DNA of 25,679 nucleotides, taken from Anaerolineae bacterium. GTDB taxonomy: Bacteria > Chloroflexota > Anaerolineae > Promineifilales > Promineifilaceae. The stretch lies in the NCBI GenBank assembly GCA_028277515.1, contig JANQGC010000044.1:1-25679 (forward strand), given 5' to 3'. Of this stretch, positions 1 through 6,112 are shown one piece after another; position 1 is the first letter of the stretch, and the number at the start of each line of letters is the position of its first letter. Both the position numbers and the translations under genes were made by a program. The notes beneath the pieces are model-generated. The model saw nothing but the letters and a program-made list of their open reading frames with translations, was not told the DNA's origin and searched no databases.

Positions 1-1
1 T

Positions 2-289
2 CGAGAGGCGATGCGCGGCCGGCTGCCTGATGAAGTGCGGCTCAACCGCAGTAGGGGCAGGCAGGCCGGTGACCTGGTTCCACGCTTGAGAGCGACGGCC
101 GCGGAAGTGGATCTAACCCTGGCCCAACTGACTACCGGACCCGCCGCCGGTTATGTGAATATCCCTTATATGCGCCGCATTTGGCAGATGGTACAATCAG
201 AAGATACAAACCTGGCCTTCAACAAAGCCATCACCGTATTAACCAAAGGAATTATGGCTGGTTTGTTTGTTAATGATTTTTACCGGTAA
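2..289 (+). CDS. Lasso-peptide macrolactam synthetase (asparagine synthetase-like), C-terminal part
   Basis: Only the last 95 codons are inside the window; the frame is open from base 2 and stops at TAA 287-289. The visible part has the C-terminal signature of asparagine-synthetase-B homologues: R-E-A-M-R-G-R-L-P-D-E-V followed by RSRGRQAGDL, a form typical of lasso cyclases (the C protein), and a hydrophobic tail. In that family the enzyme adenylates a side-chain carboxylate of the precursor and closes the macrolactam ring. Its assignment to lasso biosynthesis rather than asparagine metabolism rests mainly on the co-directional B1 and B2 genes downstream. The next gene overlaps its end, so they are probably co-transcribed. 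The ATP-pyrophosphatase and glutaminase domains would lie upstream and were not seen. Confidence 0.8.
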   Translation, partial: REAMRGRLPDEVRLNRSRGRQAGDLVPRLRATAAEVDLTLAQLTTGPAAGYVNIPYMRRIWQMVQSEDTNLAFNKAITVLTKGIMAGLFVNDFYR

Positions 290-1193
290 TAGCAAGGCAT
301 TGGATACGCTCACATTAAACCTTCTACCCTGGCTCTCCATTTTCGTGAACCAGGGCGAGATTCCTGACATTCTTCCAGGGGCAACCCATCAGGGGGTTCT
401 CTGGCAGGCTGCGCCAGGCCGATTTTTACTCAAGGTTCCCAAGGTGGCTAAATACCTGGTTGAAGATGGAAGCCGGGTAACCATCGAGCCTGTCCTGGGA
501 GCAAGTCAAGATCTGCTCAGCCGCTTCTTTAAAATGACCCCCCTGGCGGCCCTCATGTACCAACGCGGGCAGTTGGCCTTTCATGCCGCCGCTGCCGCCC
601 CGCCGGGTGCAGAAGGGGATAAGGCTATTTTGATAGCCGGTGATTCTGCTGCCGGGAAATCGACCCTACTGGTCGGTTTGCAGCAGCGTGGCTGGAGAAT
701 TTTAGCCGATGAACTGTCTTTGATTATGGAAAATGAGGATGGTCGGGCGGCCGTTCTGCCTATAGCCCAAGAAGTGCTGCTTTGGGAGGATGCAGTTGAA
801 AAATTGGGTTTGCCAGAGTGGCAGGTTTCGGATTTGGTGCAGGTTCACGCTGGAGGACGCCGGGTTGTGACGGTCACAGCGGATGTTGAACATGCCATGT
901 TTCCAATTACCAATATTATCAGGCTGTCTGTTCACAGCCAACCTGATATTGAATTGAAGAAATTGGAAGGGATGAGAGCGTTTCACTCTATCGGCGAGTT
1001 GGTATATAACAGCCATATCGCCGATGCTATTCTCAGCAAGCAAGATTATTTGCGACAAGCAGGGATACTTACTCAGCGGGTGCCGATTTTCCACTTAAAT
1101 CGACCGCGCGGCCAATGGAGTGTAGAGGCACTCGCCGATGTGGTTGAGAGTGTACTGATCGGGAAGGGGGCCGACGCGTATGGGGATCTATAA
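273..1193 (+). CDS. HPr kinase-like P-loop protein, first of a tandem pair (putative lasso-peptide kinase)
   Basis: A 306-residue protein if begun at ATG 273; an in-frame TTG lies at 267. It overlaps the cyclase stop by 17 bases and has no close ribosome site, suggesting translational coupling. Visible are a conserved His in FHAAAA (about residue 104), a Walker A loop GDSAAGKST (about 123-131) and an acidic LADELS motif (about 145-150), as in HPrK/HprK-like kinases. Such proteins in lasso clusters (the paeninodin-type kinases) phosphorylate the C-terminal residue of the precursor. It aligns along its length with the next gene: APG-x-(F/Y)-L-L, (Y/F)LVEDG, a His before the P-loop, a C-terminal P-x-F-x-(L/I)-x-R-P stretch. 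Its first 30 residues match the paralogue poorly, so the start is uncertain. Substrate is inferred from context. Confidence 0.75.
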   Translation: MIFTGNSKALDTLTLNLLPWLSIFVNQGEIPDILPGATHQGVLWQAAPGRFLLKVPKVAKYLVEDGSRVTIEPVLGASQDLLSRFFKMTPLAALMYQRGQLAFHAAAAAPPGAEGDKAILIAGDSAAGKSTLLVGLQQRGWRILADELSLIMENEDGRAAVLPIAQEVLLWEDAVEKLGLPEWQVSDLVQVHAGGRRVVTVTADVEHAMFPITNIIRLSVHSQPDIELKKLEGMRAFHSIGELVYNSHIADAILSKQDYLRQAGILTQRVPIFHLNRPRGQWSVEALADVVESVLIGKGADAYGDL

Positions 1194-2070
1194 ACTGTAT
1201 GGCCTGGTCATTGAAACGCCTTTTCAGTGGCCGACTTTGCCGGAAGCCCGGCCGGGTGAACCGGTGGATGTTGTTGTCCAGGAAGGTTGGGTTCCCCGGC
1301 AGTTGGAGAATCGTGCGGCCGGAGATATTTCCTGGGATGCGGCGCCTGGCCAATATCTGCTGCGCGGTGGCCAACAAGCCGGCCGATTCCTGGTTGAGGA
1401 TGGCCAACGCATCACCCTCTATCGCAACCCGGAAGCACAAGAAGTAAAAATCGCTCTGTATTTTCTTGATACTATCATTGCCGCATTATTGCAGCAACGT
1501 GGTTTTTTAAATTTACATGCCAATGCGGCCGTTGTCGGGGATGTCGCCCTGGCCGTTTCCGGTCATTCCGGTGCCGGAAAGTCAACCACGCTTGGCGCTC
1601 TCCTGGATCGGGGCTGCCGCATGCTGACGGATGATTTAACTGTGCTCAGCCTGGATCATCAAGGACGGGTCATCGTGCTGCCCGGCGTGCCGCAGATGCA
1701 TTTAAGTGAAGAAGCGGCCGGCGGCCTTGGCAAAGATATCAGCCATTTGCAGCGCCACCCCTGGCGGCTGATGAAGGCAGTCGTGCCCACCGGTATGGAC
1801 ATGGCTGAAGATCCTGCACCTCTAAAGGCACTTTTTTTGCTGGAAAAGGACACGGTTCAACGGTTGCAGGTGGAAACCCTGGGCGGGACAAGAAAATTTG
1901 ATGCAATTCAGACCTGTTTTTATGGGCCGTTATTGCCTGGAGAGCATCCCCGCTTCTTCCCTCTGATGGCTAAACTTGTCGAACAGGTTCAAGTTTTTCG
2001 CATTCGCCGCCCGGAACAAGATTGGACTGTCGATCAGGTGGTTGAGTATATTCTAGACAAGGTGGCTTGA
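1180..2070 (+). CDS. HPr kinase-like P-loop protein, second of a tandem pair (putative lasso-peptide kinase)
   Basis: A 296-residue paralogue of the preceding gene, overlapping its end by 14 bases, with a purine-rich ribosome site (GGGAAGGGGG, 1161-1170) before ATG 1180. The N-terminus (MGIYKLYGLVIET...LP) fits the usual beginning of this family better than the upstream copy does. Motifs: His113 in NLHANA, Walker A GHSGAGKST at 128-136, acidic pair in LTDDLT at about 149-154. Known relatives in lasso clusters transfer phosphate to the peptide C-terminus; some members add several phosphates. Two copies in one operon could give sequential phosphorylation, a heterodimer, or two substrates. A role as a true HPr kinase is unlikely: no HPr or PTS gene is present and the context is peptide modification. 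Which copy is active cannot be read from sequence. Confidence 0.78.
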   Translation: MGIYKLYGLVIETPFQWPTLPEARPGEPVDVVVQEGWVPRQLENRAAGDISWDAAPGQYLLRGGQQAGRFLVEDGQRITLYRNPEAQEVKIALYFLDTIIAALLQQRGFLNLHANAAVVGDVALAVSGHSGAGKSTTLGALLDRGCRMLTDDLTVLSLDHQGRVIVLPGVPQMHLSEEAAGGLGKDISHLQRHPWRLMKAVVPTGMDMAEDPAPLKALFLLEKDTVQRLQVETLGGTRKFDAIQTCFYGPLLPGEHPRFFPLMAKLVEQVQVFRIRRPEQDWTVDQVVEYILDKVA

Positions 2071-2075
2071 TTGCC

Positions 2076-2936
2076 ATGAAAAAATTTATTTGGCTGGCAT
2101 CCTACCCAAAATCAGGCAACACCTGGATGCGCGCCTTATTGACAAACTACATCAACGATACCCGTGATCCGGCACCGATCAATAAATTAATCGGCGGGCC
2201 GATCGCCTCGGCCCGGTTTTGGTTTGATGAATGGGTTGGCGTTGAGGCCTCAGCTTTTTCAGATGAAATTATTGCAGATCTACGTCCAGGGGTTTATCGT
2301 TGTATGGTCGCTGAAGCAGATGATCCGCATTTCTTAAAAGTGCACGACGCCTGGCAGCGCACAGGCAGCGGTGAGCCTCTATTTCCAGGCGAAGTGTCCA
2401 GAGGCGTCATTTACATGATGCGCAATCCGCTTGACCTGGCAGCATCTTGCGCCAATCATTGGGGAATAAAGCTGGATGCGGCCATAGATCGGCTTTGTGA
2501 TCCGGACCTGGCTCTGGCACGATCTCATGAATCGCTTGCCGGCCAGCTCAGGCAGTTCATTGGTTCCTGGAGCGATCACGTGCAAAGTTGGCTGGATGAT
2601 TCTGGGCTGTCAAATTTTGTTGTGCGCTATGAAGATCTGCGCCATGATCCCCAAAAAACCTTATCGCAGGTGGTACGCTTTGCCGGATTGGATTACGATA
2701 GGGCACGAATTGATAAGGCTGTGGCTTATGCCGATTTTGCTGTGCTGCGAGACCAGGAACAGACTGATGGTTTTCAGGAACGTTCAGTACGATCCCAGGG
2801 CTCATTTTTCCGGCGCGGTCAGGTGGATGGCTGGCGTGATGAATTGACCGGGGAGCAGGCGCGGCGTTTGATTCAATTTCATGGAGCAATGATGCGGCGC
2901 TTCAGATACCTGGATGAACAGGGGCAACCACTTTAA
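2076..2936 (+). CDS. PAPS-dependent sulfotransferase, putative lasso-peptide tailoring enzyme
   Basis: A 286-residue cytosolic-type sulfotransferase. ATG 2076 is preferred over an in-frame TTG at 2067 because the family begins just before the 5'-phosphosulfate loop. That loop is WLASYPKSGNTWMRALL (residues 6-22). A KVHDAW segment with candidate catalytic His90, the 3'-phosphate site RNPLDLAAS (116-124), VVRYEDLRHDP (182-192) and the C-terminal PAPS-contacting FRRGQVDGWRD (245-255) are all present, so the protein looks intact and active. The reaction would be sulfate transfer from PAPS to a hydroxyl or amine. It begins 5 bases after the second kinase stop, and the B1 ribosome site overlaps its TAA, so it belongs to the lasso operon. 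A role in sulfating the peptide is inference; lipid or glycan sulfation by a captured gene is the alternative. Confidence 0.85.
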   Translation: MKKFIWLASYPKSGNTWMRALLTNYINDTRDPAPINKLIGGPIASARFWFDEWVGVEASAFSDEIIADLRPGVYRCMVAEADDPHFLKVHDAWQRTGSGEPLFPGEVSRGVIYMMRNPLDLAASCANHWGIKLDAAIDRLCDPDLALARSHESLAGQLRQFIGSWSDHVQSWLDDSGLSNFVVRYEDLRHDPQKTLSQVVRFAGLDYDRARIDKAVAYADFAVLRDQEQTDGFQERSVRSQGSFFRRGQVDGWRDELTGEQARRLIQFHGAMMRRFRYLDEQGQPL

Positions 2937-2945
2937 GGAGAAATG

Positions 2946-3239
2946 ATGGCAATTGATATGAATACCATTGTGGTGCGCAATGACCAGCCGATGAGCGTGC
3001 GCGTCGATGATGATTTAGTCATTCTAAATATGGCCGGGGATAATTATATTGCCCTTGATGACATCGGCCGGCGCATTTGGACTTTGTTGCAATTACCCCA
3101 GCAGGTCAACGACCTTTGCCGGCAGTTGAGCCAGGAATTTGACGGTGATGAAGCGGTTATTTCCAGCGATGTACTGGCTTTTCTAAGTGAACTTGAGAGC
3201 GAAGGATTGGTTTTAGTCAGCGAATCTTCAGAAAATTGA
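2946..3239 (+). CDS. PqqD-family lasso-peptide B1 protein (RiPP recognition element)
   Basis: A 97-residue PqqD-like protein. AAGGAG at 2935-2940 overlaps the sulfotransferase stop and sits 5 bases before ATG 2946; ATG 2943 is only 2 bases away and less likely. The fold signature is clear: early beta strands (VRVDDDLVILNMAGDNYIAL), then Y-I-A-L-D-x-x-G-R-R-I-W-x-L-L, a region of LCRQLSQEF, and a C-terminal helix ending SELESEGLVLV. In lasso pathways with split B proteins, B1 binds the leader peptide and delivers it to the B2 protease and often to the cyclase. Stand-alone PqqD proteins also serve other RiPP systems, but the directly following B2 protease makes the lasso assignment strong. Confidence 0.88.
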   Translation: MAIDMNTIVVRNDQPMSVRVDDDLVILNMAGDNYIALDDIGRRIWTLLQLPQQVNDLCRQLSQEFDGDEAVISSDVLAFLSELESEGLVLVSESSEN

Positions 3240-3251
3240 TCGCATATTTCC

Positions 3252-3704
3252 ATGTCTAAATTCTCCACATTTCGATCATTGACTTCTTTTGAAAAGAAGA
3301 TTTTTGTGCAGAGCATCCTTCTGCTGCCTGCATTGAGAATTGGGTTGCAGTTTATTTCCTACCGGCGGCTGATCGCTTTCTTACAGCGTACATCAAATAA
3401 AGGTAAACCCACGGGGGATGAGCAGCGCGTGACTTCGGATATAGAACATATGGTGCGACTGGCCGCGCGTTATCGCATGACCGGGGCAACCTGCCTGACA
3501 CGCTCAATGACCTTGTGGTGGCTCCTGCGCCGGCAGGGGGTGGAGGGCGAGATTCAATTTGGTGTGCGCCGGGATGGGGCAGAAATTCTGGCCCATGCCT
3601 GGATTGAAATAGAGGGGGAGGTGATCAATGATCGGCCAGATATTCGTCAGGTTTTTGCTACATTTGGTTCGGCGTCTGCGGTAGAGGATTTAAACTGGCA
3701 GTGA
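3252..3704 (+). CDS. Lasso-peptide B2 protein, transglutaminase-like leader peptidase
   Basis: A 150-residue protein of the usual size for stand-alone B2 proteases. The N-terminal 45 residues form helices with a hydrophobic stretch (SILLLPALRIGLQF). The catalytic part follows: Cys81 in ATCLTRSMTLWWLLRRQG, His115 in ILAHAWIEI and Asp127 in EVINDRPD, the transglutaminase-like Cys-His-Asp triad. B2 cleaves the leader after a conserved Thr at position -2 of the precursor, freeing the amine that the synthetase joins into the ring. It starts 12 bases after the B1 stop without an obvious ribosome site. It is the last gene of the operon; a repeat array follows immediately. No ABC exporter or isopeptidase gene follows in the window. 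Confidence 0.9.
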   Translation: MSKFSTFRSLTSFEKKIFVQSILLLPALRIGLQFISYRRLIAFLQRTSNKGKPTGDEQRVTSDIEHMVRLAARYRMTGATCLTRSMTLWWLLRRQGVEGEIQFGVRRDGAEILAHAWIEIEGEVINDRPDIRQVFATFGSASAVEDLNWQ

Positions 3705-3711
3705 ACTTTAC

Positions 3712-3884
3712 CGTAAACATTCTTGTTTGCGGAGGAAGAAACAAACAGGAATATATGTTTTACGTCTTTTTGGCGTAAGCATTCTTGCTTGCGGAAAAAG
3801 GAACAAATTTGGCAATTTGTTTTACGTCTTTGTAGCGTAAGCTTTCCAGCTTGCGCATAAACAAACAGGAATGTTTGTTTTACT
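3712..3884. repeat. 62-bp tandem repeat array (about 2.8 units) with covarying hairpins
   Basis: Three units begin with CGTAA at 3712, 3774 and 3836, a period of exactly 62 bases; the third is cut short near 3884. Every unit has two dyads. The first reads GTAAACATTCTTGTTTGC, GTAAGCATTCTTGCTTGC and GTAAGCTTTCCAGCTTGC; the second is built on ACAAACA..TATGTTT, AACAAATT..AATTTGTT and AACAAACA..TGTTTGTT. Arms change together, keeping pairing. The array fills most of the gap after the B2 gene and could act as a 3' mRNA barrier or be a mobile REP-like sequence. The rest of the 378-base gap (3885-4082) holds a candidate promoter and no gene that I can support. Confidence 0.85.
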
Positions 3885-3929
3885 GGCGGGTGGTATGATT
3901 TAAAGTTTTTCCTTTTTGTAAAGTGCAGC

Positions 3930-3958
3930 TTGACTGCCTATTCTGGCCGGGTTATTAT
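3930..3958 (+). promoter_or_regulatory. Candidate sigma70-type promoter for the luciferase-like gene
   Basis: TTGACT (3930-3935) and TATTAT (3953-3958) are separated by 17 bases, close to the consensus. They lie downstream of the tandem repeats and about 125 bases before ATG 4083, so the monooxygenase gene is probably transcribed separately from the lasso operon. Confidence 0.45.
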
Positions 3959-4082
3959 TAATTGCAGGATTACAGGAGTTTTATCCCAATGCGGCAGCGA
4001 TTTTAAAGCGTGTAGTAAGCATCCGAATGGCCGCCCAGCAGAACAGTTATCCATCCCATTTGCAAACTAAAGAGAGGTTATC

Positions 4083-5108
4083 ATGGCCCAGCGCATGGCA
4101 TTGTATTTGCAAGATAAACATCCCATTCAATATGAGATTGAAATGGTCAAATATGCCGAGGAACAGGGTTTTTCGGAAATTTGGCAGGCGGATACGCGCT
4201 TAGCGCGTGACTGTGTCGTTATGATGAGCGCCTTTCTGGCGGAAACGAAACGATTGCGTTTTGGATCGGGCGTACTGCCGATCTGGACACGCAATGCGGC
4301 CGTTATCGCTGCAACCTGGAGTACGATGTGGGAACTGGCCGGGCTGACGGAAGACGGCCGCAGCCGGGTCATGTTGGGCCTGGGCGCCTGGTGGGAGCCG
4401 ATTTCTTCCAGGGTGGGTGTTGAACGGGTTCGGCCATTGCAGGCCATGCGTGAAAATGTGGAGGCGATTCGCCAGCTTTTCACCATGGAAGAAGTGACAT
4501 ACCAGGGAGATTTTGTCAACCTGGATCGCGTAAAACTAGACGTGGCTTTTGGCGACGCTTCGTCACGGAATATACCTATTTATATTGGTGCGACCGGCCC
4601 GAAAATGTTGGAAATGACTGGTGAAATTTGCGATGGAGTCGTCTTAAACTATGTCGTTTCCGTTGAATATATTCGTCGCGCCGTTGAGCTGGTTCGCAAA
4701 GGCGCTGAGAAAGCGGGAAAAACCTTAGAGGACGTAGACCGGCCGGAACTCCTGGTTTGCAGCCTTTCCGATGATGATCCGCAGGAAGCGATAATGACCG
4801 GCAAGGCTTTGGTCGCTTATTACCTGGGGACCGAGCCGCATATCATGAAGGCCAGTAACGTAGACGAAGATTTGATCCAAAAAGTGCAGGAATTCGTTGG
4901 TTGGCCGGCCACGGAAGAAGATTATCGGCGCGCGGCCAAACTCATTCCTGATGACGTGGTCCGCAATTTGATGGCTGTCGGCACCACGCGGGAATGTCAG
5001 GATAAGGTGGCCGAATATATTGATGCCGGCGTGACTTGCCCCATTCTCTTCCCCATGATGGATGACATCAAGCCCGTCGTAGATGCTTTTGCCCATTGGA
5101 ATCCATAG
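4083..5108 (+). CDS. LLM-class flavin/F420-dependent oxidoreductase (luciferase-like)
   Basis: A 341-residue luciferase-like monooxygenase-superfamily protein of normal length, with an AGAGAGG ribosome site before ATG 4083. Family features: N-terminal strand and helix M-A-L-Y-L...[21 protein letters not shown], the [12 protein letters not shown] cofactor-pocket region, [15 protein letters not shown] followed by [13 protein letters not shown], and [27 protein letters not shown], the beta strand and glycine segment typical of F420- or FMN-dependent members. Members reduce or oxidise diverse small molecules with reduced flavin or F420 in a TIM barrel; substrate cannot be deduced. The similarity to methylene-tetrahydromethanopterin-reductase-like proteins is general. 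It shares strand with the lasso operon but is split from it by repeats and a promoter, so I do not assign it to that pathway. Confidence 0.85.
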   Translation: MAQRMALYLQDKHPIQYEIEMVKYAEEQGFSEIWQADTRLARDCVVMMSAFLAETKRLRFGSGVLPIWTRNAAVIAATWSTMWELAGLTEDGRSRVMLGLGAWWEPISSRVGVERVRPLQAMRENVEAIRQLFTMEEVTYQGDFVNLDRVKLDVAFGDASSRNIPIYIGATGPKMLEMTGEICDGVVLNYVVSVEYIRRAVELVRKGAEKAGKTLEDVDRPELLVCSLSDDDPQEAIMTGKALVAYYLGTEPHIMKASNVDEDLIQKVQEFVGWPATEEDYRRAAKLIPDDVVRNLMAVGTTRECQDKVAEYIDAGVTCPILFPMMDDIKPVVDAFAHWNP

Positions 5109-5151
5109 CAGTGGGGCAGTATACAGTGGAGCAGTGAACAGTAGACTAGTA

Positions 5152-5271
5152 ACCCGACACTTTTACAAAGAGAAGATTATTTGGACGCTGATTCACGCTG
5201 ATGACGCTGAATTTTTATTTTTATCGGCGTAAATCCGCTCTGGTCCGCGTCCTATCTCTAAACTGTCGGGT
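5152..5271. repeat. MITE-like element with 12-bp terminal inverted repeats
   Basis: ACCCGACACTTT (5152-5163) and AAACTGTCGGGT (5260-5271) are inverted repeats with one mismatch. Inside, GGACGCTGATTCACGC (from 5183) and the region 5224-5252 ending GGTCCGCGTCC form a second imperfect dyad. The 11-mer GAACAGTAGAC flanks the element directly at 5136-5146 and 5277-5287. About 120 bases, no coding capacity. It interrupts the 275-base gap after the luciferase-like gene. Confidence 0.6.
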
Positions 5272-5329
5272 AGCTAGAACAGTAGACAGTGAGCTGAATC
5301 TGAGCACTGTTATATGACATAATCTAAGG

Positions 5330-5352
5330 AAGCCGCTACAATTTAGCGGCTT
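5330..5352 (+). terminator. Hairpin resembling an intrinsic terminator or 5' leader stem
   Basis: AAGCCGCTA (5330-5338), loop CAATT, TAGCGGCTT (5344-5352): a perfect 9-bp stem followed by a T/A-rich run (TATCATTTTAT). It may end transcription from the luciferase-like gene. It lies only 31 bases before the next start codon, so a leader or attenuator role for that gene is also possible. Confidence 0.5.
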
Positions 5353-5383
5353 TATCATTTTATAAGTTCTTAAGGAAAGGTTT

Positions 5384-6046
5384 ATGCCTGAATCAAGCTC
5401 ACCCAAATCGCGTTCGTGGCATTATATCCTGCTGTGGATCATCGCTCTTTCATCCTTATTGTTTAATATATTGCTCCTGGCTGGACTTTATAATTTTCGC
5501 TTGCGTGCCCAACGTGAAGTGGCGGAAGTCAATGAAATCCTGGAAAAAGTGGAGATTTCAGACAGCTTTGATGTACCGGTTGAGGTGGATGAAACATTGC
5601 CGATTTCGCTGACGGTTCCTTTTAGTGACAATTTTGAGGTTGCCATCGCCGAGTCTGTCCCGGTCCAGATGGTCATCCCCATTGATGAGCAAATCGCCTT
5701 CCCGATCAACGAGGTGGTCAGCATTAATCGGGACGTTACTGTATCAGTGAATGTTGCCGGTATCCCGATTCCTGTGGATATTCCCATTCGTGCTGATATA
5801 CCGATTAGTTTAGATGTTGAGGTACCCGTCCAGTTAGAAGTGCCTGTCGACACGGAAATTCCCATTGATTTGAAGGTTAATGTTCCGGTCGAGACCGAAG
5901 TAGCCATTGAGGAAGAAGTACCGGTGCAACTTGATTTTCCGGTCAATGTCCCGCTGGATGAGTTGGGCTTCAATATGCTGCTGGACCAGGTGAAGGATGG
6001 TTTGAAGATTTTAGGCGAGGTGTTAGGCGCGCCACCTGTAGAATAG
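5384..6046 (+). CDS. Membrane-anchored protein with proline-punctuated VPV/IPI repeats, function unknown
   Basis: A 220-residue protein with AAGGAAAGG before ATG 5384. A basic N-terminus is followed by one membrane helix (about residues 13-36, WHYILLWIIALSSLLFNI...), a short charged coiled-like segment (RAQREVAEVNEILEKVEI), then about 130 residues of alternating hydrophobic and acidic residues punctuated by (V/I/F)-P-(V/I): DVPVEV, IPIPVDIPI, ADIPISLDV, EVPVQLEVPV, TEIPIDLKV, NVPVETEV, EVPVQLDFPV. Spacing is mostly 6-10 residues, suggesting a repetitive extended or beta-rod domain outside the membrane. A short amphipathic tail (MLLDQVKDGLKILGEVLG) ends it. I do not recognise a characterised family; the repeats could be structural or could contact the envelope. 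Strongly acidic and cysteine-free. Confidence 0.8.
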   Translation: MPESSSPKSRSWHYILLWIIALSSLLFNILLLAGLYNFRLRAQREVAEVNEILEKVEISDSFDVPVEVDETLPISLTVPFSDNFEVAIAESVPVQMVIPIDEQIAFPINEVVSINRDVTVSVNVAGIPIPVDIPIRADIPISLDVEVPVQLEVPVDTEIPIDLKVNVPVETEVAIEEEVPVQLDFPVNVPLDELGFNMLLDQVKDGLKILGEVLGAPPVE

Positions 6047-6112
6047 GTATTTGATCTAAGGTAAAGGCATCACCAACCGATCTGCCGGTAACGACACCAC
6101 CCAAATGTTTTT

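Noticed and set aside
273..2070. Genuine HPr kinase/phosphorylase pair, or an HPr-rel-A exopolysaccharide system
   Set aside because: No HPr or PTS genes, and the flanking C, B1 and B2 genes indicate a lasso pathway. A P-loop alone would not separate these options.
3712..3884. CRISPR array
   Set aside because: Units are contiguous 62-bp tandem copies with diverging hairpins, without spacers of constant size; no cas gene is nearby.
3705..4082. Lasso precursor peptide gene
   Set aside because: I looked for a short ORF with a Y-x-x-P-x-L-x-x-x-G type leader after B2; only repeats and a promoter are seen.
4127..4519. Minus-strand 130-codon frame opposite the luciferase-like gene
   Set aside because: Shadow frame; the plus strand encodes a conserved enzyme with consistent motifs.
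4083..5108. Luciferase-like oxidoreductase as part of the lasso operon
   Set aside because: A repeat array of about 170 bases and a good promoter separate it from B2, and oxidoreductases of this class are common solitary genes.
5488..5973. Long minus-strand open frame (161 codons, Ser/Thr/Gly-rich)
   Set aside because: It is the antisense shadow of the VPV/IPI repeats; the repeated GTN codons leave the opposite frame open. The plus frame has a ribosome site, membrane helix and domain-like order.
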